A DNA stretch of 22,504 nt from Candidatus Poribacteria bacterium (GCA_002729015.1 PBVO01000112.1:1-22504); one strand, 5' to 3'; counted from the first letter of the stretch, positions 1-8,383 are shown. The notes: generated by a model not told the origin, from the sequence alone. A program made the numbers and translations.

Positions 1-921
1 TTTTTCGCTGAACAACAAAACTAATTGTTGATTTCCATTTCAGTTTATTTTTAAGTGGGTGATACTATTGTATATTCTGTGAGCCGATATGCTGTATACA
101 TAGATTCAGCCTATATATCTTAGTTAATTAATAAATTTAACTTTTCATACACGAACTCATAGAAAAATTAGATCATTTGTTGATTAGGTAAACATCGATA
201 TTAATTATTCTCCCATCCGTTATGGCAATGGCAATGGCAATTCTTCTTTACTACTGCCTCGTGTTGGTTAGCGTTCTATCTACTGAATTCAGTCTTCAAA
301 AAAGTGAATGATGTAAATAACTTAGTCTAACCAAAAGTTACCATGAAAATAGTTTGTTGAACTTACTCTCCTTTCAAGAAAATCTAGAAACCTTACTCTA
401 TTTTCAAATTAAATAGGGGATTCAAAAATAAAGACGTAATCATGATTACTGAAGTATCAAAGATAAGTCTTGAACAACAGCTAAAAAGATGATCGAAAAG
501 ATATTGCGAATGGTACACAAATTACTTTCATATCTTATAATTCATTTTGGAATTTCCACAGGTAACTTTGCATACTCACTTTTTGAATGTTAATTAAGAA
601 CGATAAAGTCAGACAAGCCGTATTACTATAGGTACATTCCAAGGTTCATTTCGTCCTTTTTATCTTCACTCATTTTCGTATTTTTCATAATTATAGTAAT
701 ATCTTATTAAATCTTTAGATTAGGAAAGGAGTTTTCGATCGAGAAGATACGGTTTTCGCTCTAAAAAAATGCGAATTTATATTATTCACTAATTTGTAAT
801 TGAAAGTAACCAGTATCAAAACCATGGTTCCTAATTCAAGATACTAGTCAAATTTGTCTCTAATGAATCCTAGTATACCTCCCCCTAATTTTGTGATCAG
901 TGATATTACTCAGAAATCAAA
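1..921. other. Long AT-rich stretch with no recognisable gene
   Basis: I see no open frame with protein-like composition on either strand here. Stop codons are dense in all frames. A good ribosome-binding-like GGAAAGGAG occurs near 722-730 but no start codon follows at a usable distance. The only internal repeat noticed is a short ATGGCA tandem near 222-239. The region may be the leader of the DoxX-type gene at 922, a decayed gene, or an intergenic spacer cut by the window edge. Confidence 0.6.
222..240. repeat. Three-copy ATGGCA hexamer microrepeat
   Basis: The hexamer ATGGCA occurs three times head to tail, followed by one more A. It lies in non-coding sequence. It is short enough to be a replication-slippage product with no function. 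Confidence 0.6.
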
Positions 922-1362
922 ATGGTCAATTTAAATTTGAAAATAGTCCTTCAACATGTTTTTTCGGCTCTTATGGGACTCTTTTTCGTATTAGTTGGTA
1001 TAAAGCATTTTACGGATCCTGCATGGTTTGAACCAATTGTGCCGGATATACTAGGGAACTCAAGAATCTGGGTATATATAAGTGGTGTGCCTGAGGTTTT
1101 GCTAGGAGTAGCAATTCTCATCCCGAAATACCGGACTTGGGCAGGTCCATCAATTGCCCTTCTTCTGATAATCCTTTATTGGGCTAATCTCAACATGTGG
1201 ATAAACGACATTCCTCTCAATGGAAAAACATATGCGGCTAGGTGGCACATATTACGTGGGTTAGCTCAAATTGTTCTGATCAGTATTGCCTTATGGTTAA
1301 GTGATTGGTCGATTTCTATTTTTGCCAAAAAGAAAGCTAAATATGAATCGTATGATAAGTGA
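922..1362 (+). CDS. DoxX-family small integral membrane protein
   Basis: This 146-residue protein has four predicted membrane helices, at about residues 8-27, 48-67, 73-92 and 110-127, the usual plan for DoxX/DoxD-like proteins. Family-like landmarks are the G-x-x-H-F near residues 26-30, the I-V-P after it, and the S-G-V-x-E-V-L-L-G stretch in helix 2 (54-62). A short basic tail (KKKAKYE) ends the protein, as expected for a cytoplasmic C-terminus. DoxX proteins sit in the inner membrane and have been linked to redox or sulfur metabolism in some organisms, but their reaction is mostly unknown. No ribosome-binding site is visible before the ATG. It appears to be a single-gene unit, with a strong hairpin 25 bases past the stop codon. 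The family call is fairly sure; the function is not. Confidence 0.8.
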   Translation: MVNLNLKIVLQHVFSALMGLFFVLVGIKHFTDPAWFEPIVPDILGNSRIWVYISGVPEVLLGVAILIPKYRTWAGPSIALLLIILYWANLNMWINDIPLNGKTYAARWHILRGLAQIVLISIALWLSDWSISIFAKKKAKYESYDK

Positions 1363-1716
1363 TATTGATTAATTTATTGTTTCTAAGTTCATCATAGTTG
1401 TCTTTAGTACAATTATGATGAAAGAATTGGATTTACCCTCTATCACTGTTTTACCCAAATAGTTTCAAATTTTATCTTATCTGATTTTCATCTATTACAC
1501 ACAGATATTAGTAGCGAAAACATGCCAAATGTAAAATTTCTGCCCCATCATATTGAGCATTTATAGTCCGATTTATTCTTCGCTAATTTTCGTTTTAATA
1601 GCCACCTAAATGTATGTATTCTTAATGATTAATTGTTCTAATTTGCTACCCCCTCTCACCTTTACGAAACAATAACGATTCTGTATCATACCTGTACAAT
1701 CTAAAGATAATTAAAG
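1363..1716. other. 354-base spacer containing one strong hairpin
   Basis: No gene is visible between the DoxX-type gene and the methyltransferase. Besides the hairpin at 1388-1422, the stretch is AT-rich with scattered stop codons. It presumably holds the promoter of the methyltransferase-TrpF pair, but I could not identify convincing -35/-10 boxes. Confidence 0.5.
1388..1422 (+). terminator. 14-bp stem-loop downstream of the DoxX-type gene
   Basis: Bases 1388-1401 pair with 1409-1422 over 14 positions, with one G-T wobble, around a 7-base loop. The hairpin starts 25 bases past the stop codon at 1362, a usual place for transcription termination or mRNA 3'-end protection. No T-run follows the stem on either strand, so a classical intrinsic terminator is not supported. 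It could also be an RNA-processing or protein-binding inverted repeat. Confidence 0.45.
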
Positions 1717-2481
1717 ATGAATCTTACTCAAAAGAAAAAGGATCTACTGAAACAAGAATGGTTAAAGCTTTCGTCTCCTTGGATCAAAGAAACTCGTGAA
1801 GGTCGTAATTCTCATAGAAACGGATTATTGGATCAACCGATGTTAGAGGCTTGTGGACACGTAAAAGGGTTACGAATTCTTGATTGTGGATGTGGAGAGG
1901 GCCGTTTTGGTCGAATCCTGACGCAGCGTGGTGCCAGTTATGTATTGGGTCTGGATCTTTGTGAGCCAATGATCAGAGCGGCTAGGGAATTACAGCCAAG
2001 CCGTAATGAATATAGAATAGCTGATGTACAAGATTTGTCTTTTCTTGCAGACCAGAGTTTTGATCTGGCTGTTTCCTATCTCAACCAATGTGATTTACCT
2101 GACTTTATGGCTAATACGAGAGAAGTATATAGAATTCTCAGAAATGAAGGACGATTCGTTATCGCCAATTTACACCCGATGAGATCAGCTGGAGAAGGCT
2201 GGTATAAGTCAGAAGATGGGATTAAACAACACGTAATGTTAGATCGTTATTTTGAAGAAAATGAGCGTCATTGGAAAATGATGGGAGAGAGTTTGACCAA
2301 TTTCCATCGGACATTATCAACCTATATACAAGGATTTATAGAGGTTGGATTTAATATCGAGGCGATAATCGAGCCTACTCTTAATAAAAAGAAATCGGTA
2401 GAATTCCCGGATCTATTGGATGAACTGAGGGTTCCCAATTTTATAATATATTGTCTAAATAAGACCTCCGATCAACCATAA
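1717..2481 (+). CDS. Class I SAM-dependent methyltransferase
   Basis: This 254-residue protein has the Rossmann-type S-adenosylmethionine fold. Motif I is ILDCGCGEGRF at residues 54-64. The acidic ribose-binding residue is D80 in VLGLDLCEPM. Motif II lies around D103 (IADVQDL). The post-II strand is FDLAVS (115-120), and the following region (RILRNEGRFVIANLHP) matches motif III of the Methyltransf_11/25 group. The C-terminal half, with many aromatic and charged residues, would set the substrate, but I do not recognise it. The stop codon lies only 18 bases before the TrpF-like start, so the two genes are probably one transcript. Methyl transfer from SAM is well supported; the acceptor (small molecule, cofactor or protein) is unknown. 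The domain is soluble and no signal peptide is seen. Confidence 0.88.
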   Translation: MNLTQKKKDLLKQEWLKLSSPWIKETREGRNSHRNGLLDQPMLEACGHVKGLRILDCGCGEGRFGRILTQRGASYVLGLDLCEPMIRAARELQPSRNEYRIADVQDLSFLADQSFDLAVSYLNQCDLPDFMANTREVYRILRNEGRFVIANLHPMRSAGEGWYKSEDGIKQHVMLDRYFEENERHWKMMGESLTNFHRTLSTYIQGFIEVGFNIEAIIEPTLNKKKSVEFPDLLDELRVPNFIIYCLNKTSDQP

Positions 2482-2499
2482 AATATTCCGGCTTCGATA

Positions 2500-3153
2500 G
2501 TGATAAGGGTTAAAATTTGTTGTATTGCTTCAGTTGAAGAAGCAAATTTAGCTATTAACTTTGGTGCTTGGGCTTTGGGATTAGTTGGACATATGCCTAG
2601 TGGTCCTGGGGTTATCTCAGATCTGGCTATTGCAAAAATTACTTCCTCTGTCCCAAGTTATATCAAGACTTGCTTACTGACCAGTGAAACTACTGCAGAT
2701 GGAATTATTACACATCACAGAAAAACATCGACAAATATGATTCAGATAGTTGATTCTGTTGATCGTAAAGTCTATGAAGTCTTAAGAAAAGAATTACCGA
2801 AAGTGTCCATTGTGCAAGTAGTACACGTAACTGATCGATCTGCGATCGATACCGCCCTAAAAATTACATCTTACGTTGATTATCTGTTATTAGACAGTGG
2901 TAATCCTAATTTAGCAATTAGGGAATTAGGAGGGACAGGTCGAACTCATAATTGGGAATTGTCTGCAGAAATTGTTGAAAGGAGTTCGATTCCTGTGTTT
3001 CTGGCAGGGGGATTAGGAGGAGATAACGTTAAAAGTGCAATCGAAAAAGTAAACCCTTTTGGGATAGATCTATGTAGTAAGATTAGAACAAAGAACAGGT
3101 TAGATCAGAAAAAACTTCAGATTTTAATGGAAAGAGTAACGGAAAATTCATAG
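2500..3153 (+). CDS. TrpF paralogue (phosphoribosylanthranilate isomerase-like)
   Basis: This 217-residue (beta/alpha)8 protein belongs to the TrpF superfamily. It starts at GTG; the start is fixed by the family's characteristic beta-1 sequence VKIC immediately after it. The catalytic pair of true TrpF (Cys7 and Asp126 in the Thermotoga enzyme) appears conserved as C7 and D132 (LLLDS), followed by the family's GGTGRTHNW block and the phosphate-binding AGGLGGDNV (169-177). The segment that normally reads S-P-R-x-V after beta-2, and supplies a substrate-contacting arginine, is instead MPSGPGV (32-38), and the usual QLHG motif reads QIVD. These features mark a divergent subfamily often annotated as TrpF. 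No other trp genes are in the window; it follows a methyltransferase by 18 bases. It may isomerise a different aminoribose-phosphate-like substrate. No ribosome-binding site is visible, which fits translational coupling. Confidence 0.75.
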   Translation: MIRVKICCIASVEEANLAINFGAWALGLVGHMPSGPGVISDLAIAKITSSVPSYIKTCLLTSETTADGIITHHRKTSTNMIQIVDSVDRKVYEVLRKELPKVSIVQVVHVTDRSAIDTALKITSYVDYLLLDSGNPNLAIRELGGTGRTHNWELSAEIVERSSIPVFLAGGLGGDNVKSAIEKVNPFGIDLCSKIRTKNRLDQKKLQILMERVTENS

Positions 3154-3426
3154 AATCACCTCGCTTTGAATATCTCTAGTTAAGTTAATTTCAGTCCGTA
3201 TTCGAAAAAGAAACACACTGTTGAATCTATAAGAGTATTCCACACAACAAGCATTCGAGCGTACACCGGTTTATCTTTCGAGCCAATTTCAGTAAGAAAT
3301 TACTTAAGAAACAAACGTGAATTTTGATTTGGACGCCGACGATCTAGATACCGAGTGAGCAAAAACTAACCCTTTCAGATATTCTTTAGTTATTTAACAT
3401 AAAAAACTCTTCAATATCTATCCTGT

Positions 3427-4791
3427 TTACTCGGCCTGCAATTGTTTGTCCTTTATCACATGCCTCAGGTAAGCTACTACTTTGTCTTGGCCATTATATT
3501 TAGCCCAACCCAAAGCATCTGATTGGTATCTAAAGTCTTTAATTGTTGGGTCCGAACCTCGTTCAATTAGAAATTGAACCATATCTAATTTACCAAAAAA
3601 AGCCAAGTGGTGTAGGATAGTAGCGGGTTCGTGTAAACTCCACTCGGCATCTATATCTGCACCTTGGTCTATTAAATAATTAGCTATCTCCTTATGTTGG
3701 TTCATGCAAGCAAGAGCCAAGCCAGCAGCTAAATCTGCATTCATGTGGTGGTTTAGGTAAGTTTTTACTTTCGATAAATCACCCAACCCTGCTAAAGTCG
3801 GCAGATCGTACGGGGGTGTCCATAGGTCCTTCAACAATTCCACCATCTCACGATTTCCATATTCAATGGCGTAGACTAAAGCATTGGAGTTCGGGCGAGA
3901 ATTGGTCTTACCGATATATGCCCCTGAATCCAATAATAATTTGGCAAATAAGTACCCATCCGAATAAGCCGCCAATTCAAGTAGAGCTACTTGCTGCCTT
4001 ATAAACTGTCGACTGAGTAGTGATGGTGTTTCTTCTACAACATACTCGAATAAGTTCATATCTCCGTTGACAACAGCAACCTCAGCCTGAATTAGTTGAT
4101 ACATTTCCCACGCAGGCAATGTATCATTCATAATGATTTGACTTCGGTGTTGAATCATATAGGATAGAAAATCGGGCTCACATTTCCCCTTGATTCTTTG
4201 GCATAACTCTTGGTCTATTTCTACCAACTGTTCTAAAAGAAGTTTGGCTGTCGATTTATGATTGAACCGAATAGCATATCGCAAAGCATCGGCAATCAAC
4301 CATTTATCTGTCAATTCACCATTTTGATCTTTCCATACGTAATGAAGAGGATCGGAAGTACTCCTCAGCCAATTAGTTGGTGGTGCTGTATTTACCCTAA
4401 TATTTTCACTTAGTAACCAATTTTTAATTTTTTTGGTCTGACCTAGAGCTGCTACAACCCTAAGACAGACTGGTAGCTCGTTTTCTTGCCTTAACCACTC
4501 AATCATTGGAAAATCAGCTGTACTAAGAGCTCTTAGACAGAATTTAGCGTCAATTACAGCACCATGTCTTTTCAGGATATCAGCGCATTCGGGCGTTGAC
4601 CAGAAATCAGGTTCATCTCCCGAGAAATTAGCATACGAAAGTGTATGATGGATAAGGGGTTGATCGGATATGACCACCTCGGAGTTGTGTAGTAAGTCGG
4701 AGTATTTTCCTAGTAGTTGATGAAGAGACTCTGAGTCTTTTTGCTCGATAAATAAAACAGCTTGTCTGAATGCCTGAGATCTGTTTGTCAT
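3427..4791 (-). CDS. Ankyrin-repeat protein, 454 residues
   Basis: This is a long ankyrin-repeat protein of the bacterial type, with degenerate repeats in the N-terminal half and clearer ones toward the C-terminus. Recognisable repeat cores are LLELAAYSDGYLFAKLLLDSG, ALVYAIEYGNREMVELL, GLALACMNQHKEIANYLIDQ and ILHHLAFFGKLDMVQFLIER. Each has the helix-turn-helix spacing and the G-A-D/G-S-D turn expected of the fold. Ankyrin proteins act as protein-binding scaffolds; no enzymatic domain, signal peptide or membrane segment is seen, so it is probably cytoplasmic. A purine-rich Shine-Dalgarno (AGGGAAG) lies just upstream of the ATG. The GyrI-like lipoprotein gene ends 75 bases upstream on the same strand, so the two may share a transcript. 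The partner protein is unknown. Confidence 0.85.
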   Translation of the reverse strand: MTNRSQAFRQAVLFIEQKDSESLHQLLGKYSDLLHNSEVVISDQPLIHHTLSYANFSGDEPDFWSTPECADILKRHGAVIDAKFCLRALSTADFPMIEWLRQENELPVCLRVVAALGQTKKIKNWLLSENIRVNTAPPTNWLRSTSDPLHYVWKDQNGELTDKWLIADALRYAIRFNHKSTAKLLLEQLVEIDQELCQRIKGKCEPDFLSYMIQHRSQIIMNDTLPAWEMYQLIQAEVAVVNGDMNLFEYVVEETPSLLSRQFIRQQVALLELAAYSDGYLFAKLLLDSGAYIGKTNSRPNSNALVYAIEYGNREMVELLKDLWTPPYDLPTLAGLGDLSKVKTYLNHHMNADLAAGLALACMNQHKEIANYLIDQGADIDAEWSLHEPATILHHLAFFGKLDMVQFLIERGSDPTIKDFRYQSDALGWAKYNGQDKVVAYLRHVIKDKQLQAE

Positions 4792-4866
4792 TTTTCTTCC
4801 CTAATTAATAGCTATCCAGTTAGGTGTCAGTACGCCATTGTAATTAACATTTGATCCAATTATTTT

Positions 4867-5613
4867 TTAATCGATCGAGATTTCTATTTCGGTTACATGC
4901 TGGTTCCTACCACCAAAGTCGTATCGATGATAGAGTTCTCGGTACAAAACTTCTGTATATTTATAACCAGCTTCTGCCGCCCTACGTTCCCAATTAATTT
5001 TCTGCCAACCGCTATTCTTCTGATAGGGAAATGGGCCGATATACAGAATGCTACATACTTTCAAAGCTGGTAAGTGAACCAATTTGAACTTAGTAGATGG
5101 CAGCGTGTTTGTATTAACCTGATTTACTACAACACCTGTTTGGAAGATCATGGCTTTTTGAGCTTCATCCACCCAGTTGTATAGGTAAATTTCTTCCGGT
5201 GTGTCAAATCCTCTGACAATTTGATACTTTTTCATAAAAAACCTAAGATCATCGAGCTCCATGTAGGGCAACATCTCTGTTCCTAATTGAATAGGCTCAG
5301 GGCTACTCTTGACTAGGAATTGGGTGGGTTGATAGTATTTGACCACGGGTACCGTAATAATATATTCTTCACCAGCCTCTGCTACTTGATATTTTTTTTG
5401 GTCAACTATTGAGAGGACGTGGCTTGTTTTCATGGTAATTCTCAGTGGGTAATGGGTCTCTCGGTCTGTTGTGGAATCGTTCAAGCTTGGAAAACTATTG
5501 GGATAGTCAGTTATGAATTGTTTCCTGCAACCAGTTAGGCCTAAAAGCAAATTCAGGCCCGCATATAGCCACAGGCAAAAATTACTAAACCAAGGTTTGA
5601 AAAAATTACCCAT
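4867..5613 (-). CDS. Predicted lipoprotein with a GyrI-like effector-binding domain
   Basis: I use the ATG at 5613 (248 residues). An in-frame TTG at 5625 is possible but adds nothing useful. Residues 11-28 are hydrophobic and end in a lipobox, L-T-G-C with Cys29 as the lipid-anchored residue, so the mature protein should be membrane-tethered outside the cytoplasm. The C-terminal part fits the GyrI-like/AraC effector-binding fold: a strand-rich region, then SILYIGPFPYQ, an amphipathic helix with W-E-R-R-A-A-E-A-G-Y, the E-V-L-Y-R-E-L-Y segment, and the closing strand T-E-I-E-I-S-I. These domains bind small hydrophobic or cationic molecules. They are usually cytoplasmic, either alone or fused to regulators, so a lipoprotein version is unusual. 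The gene is divergent from the methyltransferase gene at 5770 and upstream of the ankyrin gene. The domain call is moderately confident; the ligand is unknown. Confidence 0.65.
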   Translation of the reverse strand: MGNFFKPWFSNFCLWLYAGLNLLLGLTGCRKQFITDYPNSFPSLNDSTTDRETHYPLRITMKTSHVLSIVDQKKYQVAEAGEEYIITVPVVKYYQPTQFLVKSSPEPIQLGTEMLPYMELDDLRFFMKKYQIVRGFDTPEEIYLYNWVDEAQKAMIFQTGVVVNQVNTNTLPSTKFKLVHLPALKVCSILYIGPFPYQKNSGWQKINWERRAAEAGYKYTEVLYRELYHRYDFGGRNQHVTEIEISID

Positions 5614-5769
5614 GGGAGATCCCAACGCAAATCGGTCTATTATGTGAAAAGTGAAACGAAAATTACTTCATAGGGAAGTGTGTTTCTGTTACACGAGATA
5701 ATAACTAAGAATTGATCATTTGTAAATACCGAGATAAGCTGAAACTATTCTCTATATCGGAAAAACATT

Positions 5770-6531
5770 ATGAACCCACATCAATCCAATCAAGCTTTTT
5801 GGGATGCTTCCGCAAACTGGTGGAAAGAAAAAGAAGATCATCGTGGACTGTGGAGGAAGGCTCATGAAAATCCTTCTTTGGTTTTGGGCCCACTAGAGAT
5901 GTCCTTTGTTAATAATATCGAAGGGAAAGAGGTTTGTGTTCTAGGTAGTGGGGACAACGAGGTCGCTTTTGCTTTAGTGGGTCTTGGTGGACGGGTCACT
6001 TCGGTGGATTTCTCACAACGTAGGCTTGATATTGCTGCTAATCGTGCCAGCCAACTTGGCCTTCAACTGTCGTTTCTACAGGCAGATGTAACAGACTTAT
6101 CTGCCTTGGCCTGCAGTAGTTTCAATCTGGTTTATACTGGTGGACATGTATCCGTATGGGTTGCTGATATTGAAAAATACTATTCTGAAGCAGTTCGTAT
6201 ATTAAAGAGTAGAGGTATTTTCTTAGTAAGTGAATATCATCCCATCCGCCGAATGTGGACTGATGCCAATGGCAAAGAAAATTCTTGCTATAACTATTTA
6301 AACCGAGGTCCTTACGAATATAGGTCAGACGAAGGATTACCAACTTTTGAGTATCACTGGACGGTTTCAGATCATGTTCAGTCGGTGGTAGATGCTGGTT
6401 GTGAACTGGTCAAAGTTGAAGAACATGATCTTCAGGTTGAGGATGAACATTGGCTCGAAGTCAATCTGAATAATTTTCCATCTACCTTGATAGTCGTTGG
6501 CCGAAAAAAAACAGTTAACTCCGACATTTGA
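5770..6531 (+). CDS. Class I SAM-dependent methyltransferase
   Basis: This 253-residue protein has a SAM-binding Rossmann fold. Motif I is VCVLGSGDNEVAF at residues 55-67, D80 follows in VTSVDFSQRRL, and a D-V-T-D-L motif II lies at 106-110 after LQA. The segment LKSRGIFLVSEYHPIRRMW is the motif III strand with a His-Pro-Ile-Arg that recurs in one small-molecule methyltransferase group. The N-terminal F-W-D-x-x-A-x-W-W pattern is typical of these proteins. Motif I differs from the usual G-x-G-x-G (here G59-S-G61-D-N), but the fold seems intact. It is not closely similar to the methyltransferase at 1717, so the two are not a recent duplication. It is divergent from the lipoprotein gene, with about 150 bases between them. 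The acceptor is unknown. Confidence 0.85.
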   Translation: MNPHQSNQAFWDASANWWKEKEDHRGLWRKAHENPSLVLGPLEMSFVNNIEGKEVCVLGSGDNEVAFALVGLGGRVTSVDFSQRRLDIAANRASQLGLQLSFLQADVTDLSALACSSFNLVYTGGHVSVWVADIEKYYSEAVRILKSRGIFLVSEYHPIRRMWTDANGKENSCYNYLNRGPYEYRSDEGLPTFEYHWTVSDHVQSVVDAGCELVKVEEHDLQVEDEHWLEVNLNNFPSTLIVVGRKKTVNSDI

Positions 6532-6657
6532 AAGATCGTATGTGTTCACACAGTTAAGTGCAATGAACTGCAATTAAACTGATTATTACTTTAGGTCTGG
6601 GGATTAGTTATTTATCTCAAAAAACTCAGCTAGGCTTAATTAGGAAACAGTAGCAGT

Positions 6658-7083
6658 ATGGAACAGTTTCACTATCGGCATCGTCAATTACCAGTCTGGT
6701 TTATAATAATGGTGCTCTCTTTTTGGTTACTGTCCCTAATGTTGATATGTGCTAAGTCGAGAGCTGCACTGGTGCTTTTATTACCGTCTGTCATTTTTAC
6801 TACTGTATTTTGGGGGTTGACGATCGAAGTCAATAGTAAAGAAATTCGACTATGTTTTGGTTTGGGCTTAATTAAACGTACCATCTGCCGGAAAAAAATT
6901 GATCAAGTAACACAGGTCCGTAATCGCTGGTGGTATGGCTGGGGTATTCGATTAACACCACACGGCTGGATGTGGAGTATGGGCGAGCTGGATGCAATAG
7001 AGTTGACATATAGAAACAATAAAAAATTTCGTATAGGCACCAATCAACCCCAGTTCTTATTGAAGGCCTTAACCAATAGTTAG
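6658..7083 (+). CDS. Small membrane protein with a bacterial PH-like domain
   Basis: This 141-residue protein has two N-terminal membrane helices (about residues 11-31 and 36-53), then a strand-rich cytoplasmic domain. That domain reads like a bacterial PH fold of the YdbS/YdbT type: TIEVNSKEIRL, the FGLGLIKRT turn, a KKIDQVTQV strand, a W-W-Y-G-W-G-I-R-L segment, and a final strand plus helix, FRIGTNQPQFLLKAL. In this group the strand K-x-F-x-I-G-T-x-x-P/Q-x-x-L-L is a common ending. Membrane-anchored PH proteins of this sort are widespread and mostly uncharacterised. An AGGAA lies about 12 bases upstream of the ATG. The gene follows the methyltransferase by 126 bases, perhaps as a separate unit. 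Confidence 0.7.
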   Translation: MEQFHYRHRQLPVWFIIMVLSFWLLSLMLICAKSRAALVLLLPSVIFTTVFWGLTIEVNSKEIRLCFGLGLIKRTICRKKIDQVTQVRNRWWYGWGIRLTPHGWMWSMGELDAIELTYRNNKKFRIGTNQPQFLLKALTNS

Positions 7084-7149
7084 TCTTTCTGGTCATGATT
7101 TCTTTTGAATTCTGAGGGTGGAACGAGTTAGTACAAAATTAAAAAACTG

Positions 7150-7617
7150 ATGTCAACCAATGAGTACCGGGTCACACTTCGCGTAGTTTTGCTTGCCCCT
7201 CCACGAGATATTCTGTATTGTCTAGAGGATAACCAAGGTAGTTTTGTTTCCACGACCAAATCCACCGGTGATGATATCCGGTTTGATTTTTCCGCCGTTG
7301 TTAAACCCAACCAGCGATCTAAAAAACCAAACTTCACAGGTCCATTCTGCCGTGGGACTCCAGCGAAACGTTTTTTTTACATCAATATTGGTCAGTGCGC
7401 GGGACAAGTAGACTCTCTCTGGCAAAGGAAAGCCAAGGTTTGGCTGAGTGGTTGGCCCATGTATGTTCAGCCGAGACCAGAAGAAATCACGTGGCAAATG
7501 GTACAGGAGGTCTCGTCTGATCGTAGCACAATCTTGGTGACAAAATATCAGGGGCAAGCGAACGATGGCAGCCCGAATTTACACGGTGCTAGTGGTTGGA
7601 AAGTTGGTTTAAAGTGA
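7150..7617 (+). CDS. DUF5990-like protein
   Basis: This 155-residue soluble protein has the pattern I associate with DUF5990: an N-terminal strand VTLRVVLLAPP, a middle segment with F-D-F and N-F-T-G-P-F (residues ~62-67), then RFFYINIGQCAGQVDSLW, K-V-W-L-S-G-W-P, and a C-terminal strand with T-K-Y-Q-G and D-G-S-P before the terminal Trp region. Members are single-domain, of roughly this size, and have no assigned reaction. No signal peptide or membrane segment is seen. The ATG has no clear ribosome-binding site. It is followed at once by an ankyrin pseudogene. I am fairly confident of the family and have no view of its function. Confidence 0.6.
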   Translation: MSTNEYRVTLRVVLLAPPRDILYCLEDNQGSFVSTTKSTGDDIRFDFSAVVKPNQRSKKPNFTGPFCRGTPAKRFFYINIGQCAGQVDSLWQRKAKVWLSGWPMYVQPRPEEITWQMVQEVSSDRSTILVTKYQGQANDGSPNLHGASGWKVGLK

Positions 7618-7659
7618 TCCGATTAGGTAAAATCAGTTCTGACTGTGGGTCAAAATGGT

Positions 7660-8383
7660 TGAAAAATCCAATTGGTTCGTTCAAAATAGCCGTACAAGAT
7701 AATGATTTCTCGCTGTTTGAGAAGGATCTGACCAACGACTTAGTTCGAGACGAGCTCAACAACGGTATATTTGATTATGGACGTCCAGCATTGTTAGAGG
7801 CATCCAGCTACGAAGATGGTTGATCTGTTGATGGAGTGTGAATTAGAAATAGATGCTGTAACTCAGTTTTGGGCTAACGGTTTCTAGTTAAAAAAATACC
7901 AGTTGTAGTAAACGGGCACCTGATAAAAAAATGTACTGAGCCTGCTGTATATGTGGCTGCAGCCCTCAGGCTTTCTGATATTGTATTTTACTTACTCTAC
8001 AAGGATAGCTCTCTGGTAAATACTCCGGGTGGTGATGGGGCTACGGCCCTTCATTTTGCCCATACGACCAAGATTGCTAATATCTTTCTGGATTGCAATG
8101 CCGATCTGGATACACTTGTCGGGACGACTCTTCTATTCCGGCCCAGATACAGATTAACTCTGCCACTGATGTTGCGCGACTTTTACTAGATCGTGGTGCA
8201 ACACCGGGTATATTTCTAGCAGCTACCCTGGGGGATTTATCTTTAGTCATTGAATTTAACCCAAACAGTGTTGCTGATCACATCGTTAACAATCGTGGTT
8301 CATTTGCTGATATTGGTTTTCAGGGGAAAGGTGGAAGCATTTCCTCTACTGGACACCCGACTATAAATGCTAGTCTAGTGTAA
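7660..8383 (+). pseudogene. Frameshifted ankyrin-repeat pseudogene
   Basis: Three frames must be joined to recover one ankyrin protein of a common bacterial type. The first part (to the TGA at 7821) holds IGSFKIAVQDNDFSLFE and F-D-Y-G-R-P-A-L-L-E-A-S. The next frame, from about 7813, continues MVDLLMECELEIDAVTQFW and stops at the TAG at 7885. The first frame is open again from 7887 and carries the clear repeat DGATALHFAHTTKIANIFL. At about 8115-8130 it shifts to a third frame, giving DDSSIPAQIQ, ATDVARLLLDRGATPGIFLA and ATLGDLSLV, and ends at 8383. The order of these blocks matches intact relatives, so this is one decayed gene and not several small ones. At least two frameshifts and one extra stop are needed. 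Sequencing error cannot be fully excluded, but three lesions in 700 bases argue for real decay. Confidence 0.75.

Noticed and set aside
222..240. ATGGCA repeat as a possible CRISPR or iteron array
   Set aside because: Three copies of a hexamer with no spacers and no rep gene nearby; a simple microrepeat explains it.
1522..1566. A 14-residue frame starting M-P-N-V-K-F-L-P, like the start of a 2Fe-2S ferredoxin
   Set aside because: Only eight residues fit, no further ferredoxin sequence follows in any frame, and no ribosome-binding site is present. Chance is enough.
5604..5625. CCCATGGG palindrome at the lipoprotein start as an operator
   Set aside because: Only eight bases are symmetric at the centre, and they overlap the ATG and codons of the start region; not convincing as a binding site.
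7222..7557. A 111-residue minus-strand open frame
   Set aside because: It lies entirely opposite the DUF5990-like gene, which has clear family motifs. The antisense product has no protein-like pattern.
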